From: Rikenellaceae bacterium
Lineage (GTDB): Bacteria; Bacteroidota; Bacteroidia; Bacteroidales; Rikenellaceae
Length of the DNA stretch: 36,896 bases
NCBI GenBank assembly: GCA_015059715.1
Contig: SUZV01000017.1
Span: 1 to 36,896 of the forward strand
Direction: 5' to 3'
This document shows positions 7,159 to 15,587 of this stretch, piece by piece. Numbering within the stretch: the stretch's first letter is position 1; every line of letters begins with the position of its first letter. The notes under the pieces were generated by a model. The model did not search any database, was not told the origin of the DNA, and worked only from the letters and a program-made list of their open reading frames with translations. Made by a program: the position numbers and the translations under genes.

Positions 7159-7797
7159 ATGAAGATAATACTTACAGGAGCAACAGGCTTTGTTGGCGAG
7201 GGTATATTGCTTGCGTGCCTCGATAGCGAGAAGGTCGAAAGAGTGCTAAGCGTAAGTCGACGCACGTGTGGGATTACGCACCCAAAGCTCGAAGAGTATA
7301 TCGCAGAGGACTTTATGACCCTGCCCATAGACGACCCAAAGTTACAAGGCTACGATGCCTGCCTCTTCTGTGCAGGCAAGAGTAATATAGGCATGTCGCG
7401 CGAGGAGTACTACCACCTATCATACGAGATTACGATGCACTTCGCAAGGGCTATCGGTCCTAAGCGCGATTTTGTATTTATCTATGTCAGCGGTGCAGGA
7501 ACGAGCGACACATCGCGCCAGTTCTGGTCGCAGACAAAGGCAAAGACCGAGCGCGACCTTCGCGAATTGCCATTCAAGGCGGCATACTGTTTTCGTCCTG
7601 GAGGTATGAAGCCATACATAGGTCAGAAGCGACTGCAAGGCTGGGGCAAATATCATTGGCTCTTCACCTGGATACCCGGCTTCTCAAACACTATCGAGGA
7701 GGTTGCCCGAGCTATGATATATTGCGTAGAGTGTGGCTACGACAAGAGCATTATCGGTGTAGGGGATATTGACAAACTGTCGAAGTGGTATAAATAG
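7159..7797 (+). CDS. NAD(P)-binding epimerase/oxidoreductase (extended SDR-like)
   Basis: A 212-residue protein with a Rossmann nucleotide-binding motif at the N-terminus (KIILTGATGFVGEG, residues 2-15), an acidic-to-basic second strand (VLSVSRR), a DACLFCAGKS loop and a VSGAGTSD strand; FWSQTKAKTE supplies the Lys of the SDR region. It resembles the NAD-dependent epimerase/HTATIP2-like group, which is shorter than sugar epimerases. The substrate cannot be told. It is monocistronic, on the plus strand, and faces the minus-strand membrane protein downstream. Confidence 0.8.
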   Translation: MKIILTGATGFVGEGILLACLDSEKVERVLSVSRRTCGITHPKLEEYIAEDFMTLPIDDPKLQGYDACLFCAGKSNIGMSREEYYHLSYEITMHFARAIGPKRDFVFIYVSGAGTSDTSRQFWSQTKAKTERDLRELPFKAAYCFRPGGMKPYIGQKRLQGWGKYHWLFTWIPGFSNTIEEVARAMIYCVECGYDKSIIGVGDIDKLSKWYK

Positions 7798-7888
7798 CCA
7801 TGACTTAGCTATTGACCACTCAGATAAGAGATTATAAAGGCTACTAACAGAGGCAGTACCCTATACCCTACTACTTAAAAGCACAAAG

Positions 7889-7981
7889 AAGAGGGGTTCA
7901 ATGAGTTTGTATGACATCGACAGCGGATAATATACCAACTATATGCTTGTCTATAAAACTTCGATTGAAACCCTCTTTTAG
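7889..7981. terminator. Long-loop inverted repeat between convergent genes
   Basis: An imperfect repeat (AGAGGGGTTCAAT near 7890-7902 and ATTGAAACCCTCTTTT near 7964-7979) with a loop of about 60 nt lies between the convergent epimerase and membrane-protein genes. Both ends are A/T-rich. It may act as a bidirectional terminator; the long loop makes this uncertain. Confidence 0.3.
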
Positions 7982-8008
7982 GGTACAAAGATATTGTCAA
8001 CAGGCTAC

Positions 8009-8950
8009 TTAGACATATAGCCAGTAGTTACGCAAGTAGTTTATAAGTGCTATGGCCCACAAGAATATGGCCAACATAACAGCAACGACAAAGGTTAATA
8101 TCAGCGAGAACCAAGTATGCGAATTGTCCGTCTCGGTCTCCTCGCTACCATCGCTATAGTATGTCGTAGTCTTATATGTAGGTGCAGTGGCCACAGCAGC
8201 AAAGAGACCGCCAAAGATAAGTGTGAGGAAGCTGCGCCTATTGCCTCCGCCTTTCATCTCCTTACGCACAAGCACAAATATTGGAGTGCGGCTGGCAAAG
8301 ATATAGAGCAAGATGCCCGAGCCAATAAGTATTGCAGGTGCAGGGTCGCCCATCATCCACGTAAGAGCCGCCGCAACAAGAGCCGAGATAACAATCATCG
8401 TCTTTGAACCATTAAACTGACGCTTGAGCGACTCGTTGATAATGATATTAACGCCGTTAATCATCTCTACGACATCCTTGTCTGTAGGCTTAGTCGCCAG
8501 TGCTGCATCGACCAGCTCACGAGCCTTGGTGATATGTCGCATCTTGAGAGGCATAGGCGTGGTCTCGTTTGGACCTGTGGGGACATCGGTCCAGAGCTGA
8601 CGAATCTGGTCTAAACGCTCGCATATCGCCATATCTTCGTCCGTCATCTTTGGACTTTGCCCCTCGGCGATGCGCTGAGCCTCGAACTCCGCTACGGTAT
8701 AATCCTCGCGCAGCTTCTTACGGAAGATGCATACGTACAACATGTGGACAATGATGGCGAGGGCAACAGCACAGACAAGCACCAAGATAACAATCTGCAT
8801 GATAGGCACTGGCTGCTCGGCTACTGGCTCGGTAACGCTCTCTGCAACTTGTGCAGTCTCCTCATAGCTCTCCACGCCCTCCTCTACTTGTGCAAAAAGG
8901 GCTGGTACAAAGAGTACCAGCGAGAGCACCAACGACAATAATCTCTTCAT
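8009..8950 (-). CDS. Membrane protein of unknown function with signal peptide
   Basis: A 313-residue protein starting at the ATG complementary to 8948-8950 (MKRLLSLVLSLVLFVPALFAQ), which gives a cleavable signal peptide. The open frame extends 44 codons further upstream but that part is the structured leader. After an acidic, Glu/Val-rich linker come a membrane helix (MQIVILVLVCAVALAIIVHM), a cytoplasmic part with KARELVDAALATKPTDKDVVEMING, two more helices around ISALVAAALTWMM and PAILIGSGILLYIFA, a further one in FLTLIFGGLFAAVATA and a last one near the C-terminus. I do not recognise the family. A structured 5' leader of about 150 nt precedes it. Confidence 0.75.
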   Translation of the reverse strand: MKRLLSLVLSLVLFVPALFAQVEEGVESYEETAQVAESVTEPVAEQPVPIMQIVILVLVCAVALAIIVHMLYVCIFRKKLREDYTVAEFEAQRIAEGQSPKMTDEDMAICERLDQIRQLWTDVPTGPNETTPMPLKMRHITKARELVDAALATKPTDKDVVEMINGVNIIINESLKRQFNGSKTMIVISALVAAALTWMMGDPAPAILIGSGILLYIFASRTPIFVLVRKEMKGGGNRRSFLTLIFGGLFAAVATAPTYKTTTYYSDGSEETETDNSHTWFSLILTFVVAVMLAIFLWAIALINYLRNYWLYV

Positions 8951-9107
8951 TTGTTTAGGTTTTTTACCACACAACTCCCAAGTGGCGATAAGCATACAAA
9001 AAAGTGTGGAGTTGAGCCACCTATCGTGGTAAGAGAGCAATATCTTACCGAGGTGGGACACTTTCAATAACGACACTACCAAAGCACCAGGTCGGCACTT
9101 TGGTAGT
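8951..9107 (-). promoter_or_regulatory. Structured 5' leader of the 8950 membrane-protein gene
   Basis: Between the predicted promoter (9109-9140) and the start codon the minus-strand transcript can form several hairpins: a 10-bp perfect stem (9075-9084 with 9098-9107) at the very 5' end, a stem built on CTTACC/GGTAAG extended by CCACCT/AGGTGG (about 9018-9058), and a CAACTCC/GGAGTTG pair (about 8971-9015). This much pairing in 157 nt suggests RNA-level control. It does not match a riboswitch class I know. Confidence 0.4.
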
Positions 9108-9108
9108 A

Positions 9109-9140
9109 CAAATATAAGAATAAAATATATAACTTACAAC
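9109..9140 (-). promoter_or_regulatory. Promoter of the 8950 membrane-protein gene
   Basis: On the minus strand GTTG (9137-9140), 20 nt, then TATATTTG (9109-9116) fit the Bacteroidota -33/-7 pattern with one -33 mismatch. The 5' end would fall just before the first leader hairpin. Confidence 0.5.
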
Positions 9141-9148
9141 ACCTCAGC

Positions 9149-9171
9149 AAAAAGTCGCGCCTACGCAGACT
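9149..9171 (-). terminator. Terminator of the xus-type operon
   Basis: Read on the minus strand, AGTC-T-GCG-TAGG-CGC-GACT forms a compact hairpin followed by TTTTT, immediately after the PepSY gene stop codon at 9173. Confidence 0.7.
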
Positions 9172-9172
9172 C

Positions 9173-10003
9173 TTAGCGACGCTTTATAAACTTACGCCTA
9201 ATCCATAGATAGTAGCCCGTAAGAGGGAGTATAGCACCTATAAGGGAGGCAACAAACCATAGTATGCGTGTTACCATACCGCCAATAGCTCCCGTATGTA
9301 GGTCGCGTAGCCACGCGCGAGCACCCTCACCAAAGATAGCGTAGAAACCTTCGCGATACCAGCCAAAGGACCACACTAAACCCGTCAGGGCCATAATAAG
9401 CAGCAGAATGGCGACATAGAAGCCTACCGACACATGCATATCGTACCAGAAGCGATGCCACCCCTTGTTAATCGACACCAAAAGGCGATTCTTAAGCATG
9501 GCGATACTCTTAGGCCACCACACCACAATACCCGAGATAAGCACGATAATCATCGCCAAGGTGCTGATGCCCACAACGAGCTTGCCAGCAGACATCTTAC
9601 CATGACCTTCGGGAGAATCCATAAGCCAGCGGTGGAGCCTAAACATTGTGGCGAAAAATGGATGACGCTCCACGCGGCCCAACACCTCGCCACTGTACTG
9701 GTCGACACTCACCTTCGTGCGCTTCTTGTTAAGATGGAATATATAGCTACGCTCATCATCCTCTGATATCTCCACGCGCTTAATCTCCTCGTCGTCGGCA
9801 AGCGTAGCCTCGACAGCCTCTCTTAGCCTCTCAATAGGCAAAGGCTCACCCTCCGTACTATCAATAAAGTAGTACTCCGACTGTAGGTGTGGCGTTATCT
9901 CCTTCTCGAAGACAAGCATAGCTCCCGAGAAACAGATTATCGAAAATACCACTCCCAAGGGGATTGAGAGCCATATATGTAGCTGCTTAATAAAGTTTTT
10001 CAT
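9173..10003 (-). CDS. xusC: PepSY-domain membrane protein of xenosiderophore uptake (XusC-like)
   Basis: A 276-residue PepSY-associated membrane protein. It has an N-terminal helix with the LHIWLSIPLGVVFSI motif, a periplasmic PepSY-like domain (about 40-115, with DQYSGEVLG), then FRLHRWLMD, a second helix (GISTLAMIIVLISGIVVWWPKS), HDMHVSVGFY-type histidines, and two more C-terminal helices. Conserved His residues in the membrane parts (H9, and in LHRW, WHRF, MHV and LHTG) could bind heme or metal, as in ferric-chelate reductases. It is the third gene of the operon after the TonB receptor and DUF4374 genes, the same order as Bacteroides thetaiotaomicron xusABC, where these genes support use of enterobactin and salmochelin. 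The likely job is reduction or release of iron at the inner membrane. Confidence 0.85.
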   Translation of the reverse strand: MKNFIKQLHIWLSIPLGVVFSIICFSGAMLVFEKEITPHLQSEYYFIDSTEGEPLPIERLREAVEATLADDEEIKRVEISEDDERSYIFHLNKKRTKVSVDQYSGEVLGRVERHPFFATMFRLHRWLMDSPEGHGKMSAGKLVVGISTLAMIIVLISGIVVWWPKSIAMLKNRLLVSINKGWHRFWYDMHVSVGFYVAILLLIMALTGLVWSFGWYREGFYAIFGEGARAWLRDLHTGAIGGMVTRILWFVASLIGAILPLTGYYLWIRRKFIKRR

Positions 10004-10027
10004 AATCTCTGAATCGAATTTGTATTA

Positions 10028-10065
10028 CCGATACGGCAAAGTTACAAAAAACTTTGCCGTATCGG
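10028..10065. repeat. Perfect 15-bp intercistronic palindrome between xusB and xusC
   Basis: CCGATACGGCAAAGT (10028-10042) and its exact complement (10051-10065) are separated by 8 nt. There is no T-tract, so it is not a classic terminator. It could be an mRNA stem that sets differential expression of the two genes or protects an mRNA end, or an operator. The minus strand also contains TAACTTTG, a consensus -7 box, at its centre. Confidence 0.6.
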
Positions 10066-10082
10066 GACTATAACTCGCAAAT

Positions 10083-11501
10083 TTATTTACCGAGTGGCGT
10101 AAGACGACCCACACCACCAATCTGCGTAGCCTCGACAGTAAGGCCCTTTGTAGCCACTGCCGTATCGCCATCAATGATATATATTGCAGGATAACCATCT
10201 GTAGTAGTCACAGCGATATATGCGTTACCACCCTCGGCGTATGGGGTATTGCCAAAGCCCGAGATAACCTCTGGCGAGGGCAGTCCCTCGACACTCTTAA
10301 GCGATGATGTCTTGGCATCGAAGATGGCGAGCTGGTTAGCCTTCATAGACCTCTCGGGAGTAAGTGGAGTATCGTACATAAGCATTAGGAACCTATCGTC
10401 GCCGATATACCAAGTGCGTAGGAACGAACGACCATCTGTCAGAGCCTCGATATTAACGTAGTAGCTGCTATCGAACTCCTCGCTACCAGCCTTAATGCGT
10501 ACCACACCAGCTGGGAGCGTTGTCTGCTGACGCACATCGGCCATAGTCTTAGCATACGATGGCGAGAAGACATACACGTCGCCCGACTCGGTAGTCCATA
10601 TCATCTGGTAGTACTGCGACTTGTTACGGCCACAGGCGTAGCTAATCTTGTCGGTGCGGATGAGCCTCTTGCTCCTTAACGTCTGGTCGTCAAAGATAGC
10701 CACCCAGCACTCATCGGGATACTGTGTCCACTGTAGCTCACCCTCCTTATAGGCTCCCGAGCCTGAGCCGCCAGCCTCGGTCTTAACCAAGTCGGCATAC
10801 CCCTCACGAATCCATTGTCCATCACCAGCTTTAACGCCATACTGACTAAGACCCATAGGCACAGCGGCAGAGTATATCTTACTTCCGACCTGCTCGATAC
10901 CTGCCAAGGTTACAAACTCACCGTTACCCAAGAAGTTCTCGGCGAGGTAGTGCTCCTCAAGGGTATCATTCGTTGTATATGTCTCACTCACGACATCGAG
11001 CAGCGAGACGAGGATAGACTTTGGCAAGTATCCATTCGCATCGGCCCACTCTGTAGGGCCATCGCCTGTCGAGGTGGTCATAACATACTTATCGTACACG
11101 CCCACATTGGTGAAGCGGCGCACGGCATACTCCGAAGGACGTGCCGAGAGCGTGTAGTCGTCGTTCATTATATACGAGCGAGTTGTACCAGCATTTCCCT
11201 GGTTATAGGTAAGGCCATAGAGGTACTTATCTCCCCAGAATACCCAGTACGACGCGCCATCGTTAACCAAGCCATCACCCATACCTATTGTGCCACTCGA
11301 TAGCGACTCGGCCGTAAGCAGCGCGTTGGTTGTGGTGTTTGAGAATGTACCTTGCGAGGCGATAACGTATGGCCGCTCGACATTAGGGTTCGGTTTGTTG
11401 GGGTTGTTCTGCGATGCATCATCCTTCTGGCAGGCTACCACACTTAGTAGAGCTACAGCCATAAAAATTGTTCTTACACTCATAATCATTCTTGCACTCA
11501 T
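10083..11501 (-). CDS. xusB: DUF4374 surface lipoprotein of xenosiderophore uptake (XusB-like)
   Basis: A 472-residue protein with a lipoprotein signal ending LLSVVACQ, then a Pro/Asn-rich linker and a repeated beta-strand body typical of DUF4374 ([42 protein letters not shown]). In B. thetaiotaomicron the homologous XusB binds ferric enterobactin at the cell surface. It lies 38 bp after the TonB receptor, which supports a shared function. The start is ambiguous: codons 1-6 and 7-12 are a near-perfect 18-bp tandem duplication (15 of 18 bases alike), giving two ATGs in similar contexts (11501 and 11483), with one more at 11489. The signal peptide is complete from 11483. Confidence 0.88.
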   Translation of the reverse strand: MSARMIMSVRTIFMAVALLSVVACQKDDASQNNPNKPNPNVERPYVIASQGTFSNTTTNALLTAESLSSGTIGMGDGLVNDGASYWVFWGDKYLYGLTYNQGNAGTTRSYIMNDDYTLSARPSEYAVRRFTNVGVYDKYVMTTSTGDGPTEWADANGYLPKSILVSLLDVVSETYTTNDTLEEHYLAENFLGNGEFVTLAGIEQVGSKIYSAAVPMGLSQYGVKAGDGQWIREGYADLVKTEAGGSGSGAYKEGELQWTQYPDECWVAIFDDQTLRSKRLIRTDKISYACGRNKSQYYQMIWTTESGDVYVFSPSYAKTMADVRQQTTLPAGVVRIKAGSEEFDSSYYVNIEALTDGRSFLRTWYIGDDRFLMLMYDTPLTPERSMKANQLAIFDAKTSSLKSVEGLPSPEVISGFGNTPYAEGGNAYIAVTTTDGYPAIYIIDGDTAVATKGLTVEATQIGGVGRLTPLGK

Positions 11502-11539
11502 AATATTAATATTTAATTTATATAATACTTATCTTATCT

Positions 11540-13972
11540 TTATCGTCCACCAAAGGCTACACGCAGCTTAACGTAGAAGGCGCGGCCAGCCTTCTGAAGG
11601 CTGAAGTTATCGTATAGTGCCTCGTCCGTAAGGTTTCGACACTCGGCAGTCACCGTATATCGTCCCCCTTTTATGGCGTAACCAACGGAGATGTTATGCG
11701 CAAACTGCGAGGGGACCATATAGTCACTCTTATTTGTACCTACGCGCGCCGAGTAGTAGTAGAAACCCATAAGATAGCTATTGTCGTAACTAACCGTAAG
11801 CGTATTCCCCTGCCAGATGCAGTCGTGCCACGTAAGGGTAATGTCACCATCGGCAAAGAGGTATGGTGTATTGGGCATACGCTCACCATATCCGAGGTTG
11901 GGCATCGAGGTAGTACCTATGGCTATGGGCATATTATCACGCACATCCATATAGGTAACGTTACCACCCACCGAGAGCCAACGCGCAAAGGTGTAGCGTG
12001 CCGTAAAATTTCCTCCGAGGGTCCTTACGCGACCATAGTTTATATATGTTGCCGCAGCCTTACCACCACTCATGTCGACGATGTTGCGCTGAATATAATC
12101 TTTGGTGTCGCGCCATACAAAGCCACCCTCAAGATAGAGGCTGTGACCACCATCATACTCACCGCTATAGCTAAGGCTAACGTTTAGGTTATCGCTATAC
12201 TCGGGTCGTATACCTATATCGCCCATCTCAAGGTCCTCGTCACCGAACATCTCCTCGATGGTAGGCAGGCGATAGGCCTTCTCGTATGAGAGCTTAGCTT
12301 GCAACGAGGCTATGGGGAAGTAGGTTGCTGCCGCACCATAGCCGAGAGCATTGTTGTGTCGCGAGGTCTCGACAAATGTTGTGCTATTGGCATCCGTAGC
12401 TATAGGTCCGCGAACTGCAAGGTCATAATACTTACCGAAGAGCGAGATATTGAACCTATCGTTGGGTGTAAAGCGATATTGTAGGCCCGAGATATTCTTC
12501 TGCGTGCGCTTCTTGATTGCATCCTCCTCGGGCTGCGAGGCCAGAAGCGAGGTATTTGAACGCTTGAAGGCGTTAAATACGTGGTTGAGCGTCACAGCGT
12601 GCTTGTCGCTTATGCGATACGAGAGCGTCGCCGTAGCATTCCAGTTATCGTTATCGGAGCGTGTATGCTGGTACGACTGCTCACCTGGCGAGTTAAGACG
12701 CTTAGTCTCGCCACGCCAGTTATACTTATACTGCGAGGTGTCGACATTGTATGTAGCATTGCGGTTGTAGTTTGCCGTCACCGTAAGATCAAGGCCACGA
12801 ACTATGAGGTTACGCTTGCGATACTCCAGCGAGGGCATCAGAGAACGCGCGTGACGCGACTTAGCACCATAGACGATATCCTGACGCACGCCATTCTGTA
12901 TCTGCTTATGCATCTGCGAATATGTTGTGCTAAAGACCAAGCGGTCGGCCCAACTCTTACCCACAACACCTATCTTAGCTACTACAGCCTCATTATGGTA
13001 TCTATCGTGAAACCTGCGCACACGATACTTCGTACTCTTATCTATGCGCCCTGTCTCGAAGTCCTCGACCGAAGCCATAACATCGTAGTCGTTATCCGAG
13101 TAGTTCTGGAAGGCGTTTATCTCCCACATAAAGCCATTGTCGAGTGTCTGACCAGCATTCACTGTCGAGCGGTGAGTGTTAAACGAGCCATACGAGTATG
13201 AGGCATCGACAAACCAACGACGGTGACGCTTCGAGGTTACGATATTAACTACGCCACCCAAGGCATCGGCACCAAAGCCTACGGGCACAACGCCACGATA
13301 TACCTCTATACGCTCGGCATAGCCCGCAGGGATGTTATTAAGCGAGAAGGAGCTACCTACACCCTCCTGAGGCACACCATCGATAAAGACCTTGACATGC
13401 TTACCCGTGAAGCCATCGAGCGTTATCGACATATCGGAACCTACGCCTCCCGACTCGCGGAGTTTAAGGCCTGGAGCCTTAGATAGGGCATCGCTGAGCG
13501 ACTTTGCACCATCGGCATATTTGTCGGTATCTATGGCTATGGCGTTAAACGGTGAGCGTTTCACCACACCTACACCCGATGCCGACACCTCTACCCTATC
13601 TATTGCCATCGAGGACTCCTTGAGGGTATAATCTATGGTGTGCATACCGCTACCGAGCTCTACGCTATGACGCTGCGCGGTGTAGCCAAGCGACGAGGCT
13701 ACAACTACCACCTTACCCCTCTCTGCCGTTAAGACATATCTACCCTCGGCATCAGTCGTTGTACCACGTGTTGTGCCATCGATATATACCGTAGCGTATG
13801 GTATAGGCTTTGCCGAGTCATCCAGCACAACACCTTTGATAGTTGCTAAGCTGTGTGTTGGTGGCTCTGTTGTGTGATATATCGCTATTGCCGAAGCTGA
13901 TGAGATGCCACAGATTATCGCGGCAAATATATATAAGGAGTAGAGCGATAGTTTAACCAATATCTTCTGCAT
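11540..13972 (-). CDS. xusA: TonB-dependent outer-membrane receptor (XusA-like)
   Basis: An 810-residue protein. It has a signal peptide (about 1-30), a CarboxypepD_reg-like beta domain (about 44-120: IKGVVLDDSAKPIPYATVYID), a plug domain (about 145-250, with DALSKAPGLKLRESGGVG, VKVFIDGVP and VVPVGFGADALGGVVNIVT) and a long beta-barrel ending in an aromatic-rich strand (AFYVKLRVAFGGR). No SusD partner follows; a DUF4374 lipoprotein and a PepSY protein do instead, which is the xusABC order and indicates ferric-siderophore import and not glycan import. Its promoter reads ATTG-N20-TACCTTTG at 13996-14027. I did not find a clear Fur-type operator by eye. Confidence 0.9.
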   Translation of the reverse strand: MQKILVKLSLYSLYIFAAIICGISSASAIAIYHTTEPPTHSLATIKGVVLDDSAKPIPYATVYIDGTTRGTTTDAEGRYVLTAERGKVVVVASSLGYTAQRHSVELGSGMHTIDYTLKESSMAIDRVEVSASGVGVVKRSPFNAIAIDTDKYADGAKSLSDALSKAPGLKLRESGGVGSDMSITLDGFTGKHVKVFIDGVPQEGVGSSFSLNNIPAGYAERIEVYRGVVPVGFGADALGGVVNIVTSKRHRRWFVDASYSYGSFNTHRSTVNAGQTLDNGFMWEINAFQNYSDNDYDVMASVEDFETGRIDKSTKYRVRRFHDRYHNEAVVAKIGVVGKSWADRLVFSTTYSQMHKQIQNGVRQDIVYGAKSRHARSLMPSLEYRKRNLIVRGLDLTVTANYNRNATYNVDTSQYKYNWRGETKRLNSPGEQSYQHTRSDNDNWNATATLSYRISDKHAVTLNHVFNAFKRSNTSLLASQPEEDAIKKRTQKNISGLQYRFTPNDRFNISLFGKYYDLAVRGPIATDANSTTFVETSRHNNALGYGAAATYFPIASLQAKLSYEKAYRLPTIEEMFGDEDLEMGDIGIRPEYSDNLNVSLSYSGEYDGGHSLYLEGGFVWRDTKDYIQRNIVDMSGGKAAATYINYGRVRTLGGNFTARYTFARWLSVGGNVTYMDVRDNMPIAIGTTSMPNLGYGERMPNTPYLFADGDITLTWHDCIWQGNTLTVSYDNSYLMGFYYYSARVGTNKSDYMVPSQFAHNISVGYAIKGGRYTVTAECRNLTDEALYDNFSLQKAGRAFYVKLRVAFGGR

Positions 13973-13995
13973 AGTTTAGCTTTATTTTTCTACGG

Positions 13996-14027
13996 CAAAG
14001 GTATAGGTTACCACCAATTTAGACAAT
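13996..14027 (-). promoter_or_regulatory. Promoter of the xus-type operon
   Basis: On the minus strand ATTG (14024-14027), 20 nt, then TACCTTTG (13996-14003). The -7 box is an exact consensus match and lies 23 bp upstream of the receptor start codon. Confidence 0.55.
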
Positions 14028-14142
14028 CCCCAAAAAGAGTGAAATTGAGCTAATAACACTCACTAATATAGGTTAATAGAGCACTATAACTTGTTTGTTT
14101 TATGCTTTTTATGCTGTATTGCACCTTCCCAAGTGGCAAAAA

Positions 14143-14185
14143 ACGTGTGAGGGTGACTATTTGCTTTGTAGTCACCCCCACACGT
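14143..14185 (-). terminator. Rho-independent terminator of mscL
   Basis: Read on the minus strand, ACGTGTGxGGGTGACTA pairs with its complement around a 9-nt loop (one mismatch in a stem of about 17 bp), followed by TTTTTT. It lies 28 nt after the mscL stop codon. Confidence 0.8.
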
Positions 14186-14213
14186 GTATTTAGCGATTGA
14201 TTAATCTATATTG

Positions 14214-14690
14214 TTACTTATTATTTTTGAGCAAGTCGCGAATCTCCGTAAGCAGAATCTCCTCCTTCGTAGGTACTGGCTCTGGTTCGGGTGCTGGCTC
14301 TGGTGCAGCTGCCGCAGCCTCTTCCTCCTCCTTCTTACGTAGCGACATAAGCTTATTTGCAACCTTGATAACCACAAAGATGCTCACGGCGATGATAAGG
14401 AAGTCGATACATACCTGCAAGAACGAACCATACTTCCACAACACCTCGGCCGTTGCTGGGGTGACAATCTCGCCTGCCTCGTTGACAACCTCAGCCTGTG
14501 CCGACTTAAGCGTTACGGCCAAATCGGTAAAATTCTTATTGCCAAGAATCACACCTATAGGGGGCATAATGATGTCGTTAACCAACGATGTTACAATCTT
14601 ACCGAAAGCACCACCGATGATAACACCGACAGCCATATCGATAACGTTACCCTTGAGGGCGAATGTCTTAAACTCTTGAATTAGACCCAT
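14214..14690 (-). CDS. mscL: Large-conductance mechanosensitive channel MscL
   Basis: A 158-residue protein with the MscL pattern: the N-terminal amphipathic helix and TM1 ([20 protein letters not shown] then [20 protein letters not shown]), the periplasmic loop ([16 protein letters not shown]), TM2 ([25 protein letters not shown]) and a cytoplasmic helix ending [11 protein letters not shown]. It is a homopentameric channel that releases solutes during osmotic down-shock. It is slightly longer than the usual ~136 residues because of an Ala/Pro/Glu-rich linker (about 122-140) before the terminal helix bundle. It is monocistronic, with its own promoter boxes and terminator. Confidence 0.95.
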   Translation of the reverse strand: MGLIQEFKTFALKGNVIDMAVGVIIGGAFGKIVTSLVNDIIMPPIGVILGNKNFTDLAVTLKSAQAEVVNEAGEIVTPATAEVLWKYGSFLQVCIDFLIIAVSIFVVIKVANKLMSLRKKEEEEAAAAAPEPAPEPEPVPTKEEILLTEIRDLLKNNK

Positions 14691-14721
14691 AGTACTGTAT
14701 TTTAGTTAGTTTGTTGTGTCG

Positions 14722-14760
14722 CAAAGATACATCACACAGATATTCACTATGGCAAAGTTA
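14722..14760 (-). promoter_or_regulatory. Promoter region of mscL
   Basis: Two exact -7 boxes on the minus strand, TATCTTTG (14722-14729) and TAACTTTG (14753-14760), lie 30-70 bp upstream of the mscL start. Neither has a perfect -33 box at 19-20 nt, so which one is used is open. Confidence 0.4.
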
Positions 14761-14792
14761 TAAATAATTTTTTAATTATGCAATACGACACA

Positions 14793-14849
14793 CAGAGAGG
14801 GCATACAGCAAACATACTATACGACCCTCTCTGGTCCGAGCGCACTCGG
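14793..14849 (-). terminator. Possible terminator after the 15519 lipoprotein gene
   Basis: Two stems, CAGAGAGGG/CCCTCTCTG (14793-14801 with 14825-14833, 23-nt loop) and CCGAG/CTCGG (14836-14840 with 14845-14849), about 100 nt downstream of the lipoprotein gene. There is no T-tract after the arms. Confidence 0.3.
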
Positions 14850-14949
14850 CAAAACTTTATACTTAACTATGCTATGTGGTTTCTAATTGTTCAATGAGTA
14901 ATATATATATACTAACACGTACATACTATCGCAATACTTACGGGGTACA

Positions 14950-15519
14950 CTACTCCACTACTACCGTTTCGTCAATCTCGACACCCCAATCGAACAGACC
15001 TGCCGCACACTCCTGCTGCATCTCGACAATAGGCATAGGGGTATCGCTACTCGACACTATAGCATCGAAGAAGGCCGCTGTCGAGGGGTAGTAACGCTTA
15101 ACCTTATGCGAAAGGCAGTCGTAGAAGGCTCGCTGTGCCTGATGGTTCAGACCCGAGGGCAGCACACCCTGCTCGACAAGGTAGGGATAGGGGTAGATGT
15201 TACGCATATTGTGCGGATTGGCATTCAGCTCCTCGACGATGGTCGACACCACATATACCTCGACGGTATCGCCTCGTCCGGGCATCTCGATAAAGGTGGT
15301 GTAGACTGGGTAGTCAATCTCTATAGCCTCGACAACATCGCCCGAGAAGAGGTCAAACTCTGCCTCGGCAAGGTTATCCAAGTAGACCATATCGCGATAG
15401 GCACGAAGCTCCTGACGAAGTTCCTCACGCTCTTTAGCACCCCACTTACGCTCCTTTGAGCATCCCATGGCTACGACCATCGCAGCCATCGCAACTAATA
15501 GTAGACTCTTTTTCATCAT
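14950..15519 (-). CDS. Lipoprotein of unknown function
   Basis: A 189-residue protein with a lipoprotein signal (MKKSLLLVAMAAMVVAMGCSK, second Met a likely start). A basic, Glu/Arg-rich helix follows (REELRQELRAYRDMVYLD), then a region with several tyrosines and prolines and an acidic C-terminus (DWGVEIDETVVVE). It lies 68 bp downstream of the ion-channel gene on the same strand and may be co-transcribed with it. No known domain is recognised. Confidence 0.7.
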   Translation of the reverse strand: MMKKSLLLVAMAAMVVAMGCSKERKWGAKEREELRQELRAYRDMVYLDNLAEAEFDLFSGDVVEAIEIDYPVYTTFIEMPGRGDTVEVYVVSTIVEELNANPHNMRNIYPYPYLVEQGVLPSGLNHQAQRAFYDCLSHKVKRYYPSTAAFFDAIVSSSDTPMPIVEMQQECAAGLFDWGVEIDETVVVE

Positions 15520-15587
15520 ATCTGTTTGATTTTGGTTTGTCTTCTCTTGTGCAACTCTTGTGCCAGAGCCGCAGCAGGCGCAATATA

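Noticed and set aside
8951..9082. N-terminal extension of the membrane-protein gene at 8009-8950
   Set aside because: The 44 extra codons are the structured leader; the signal peptide starts at the ATG at 8948-8950.
10028..10065. The intercistronic palindrome as a Fur operator
   Set aside because: It lacks the AT-rich GATAAT-type repeats of a Fur box and lies inside the operon, not at its promoter.
12581..13201. 206-codon open frame antisense to the TonB receptor gene
   Set aside because: The minus-strand receptor has clear domains through this whole interval; the antisense product lacks any motif.
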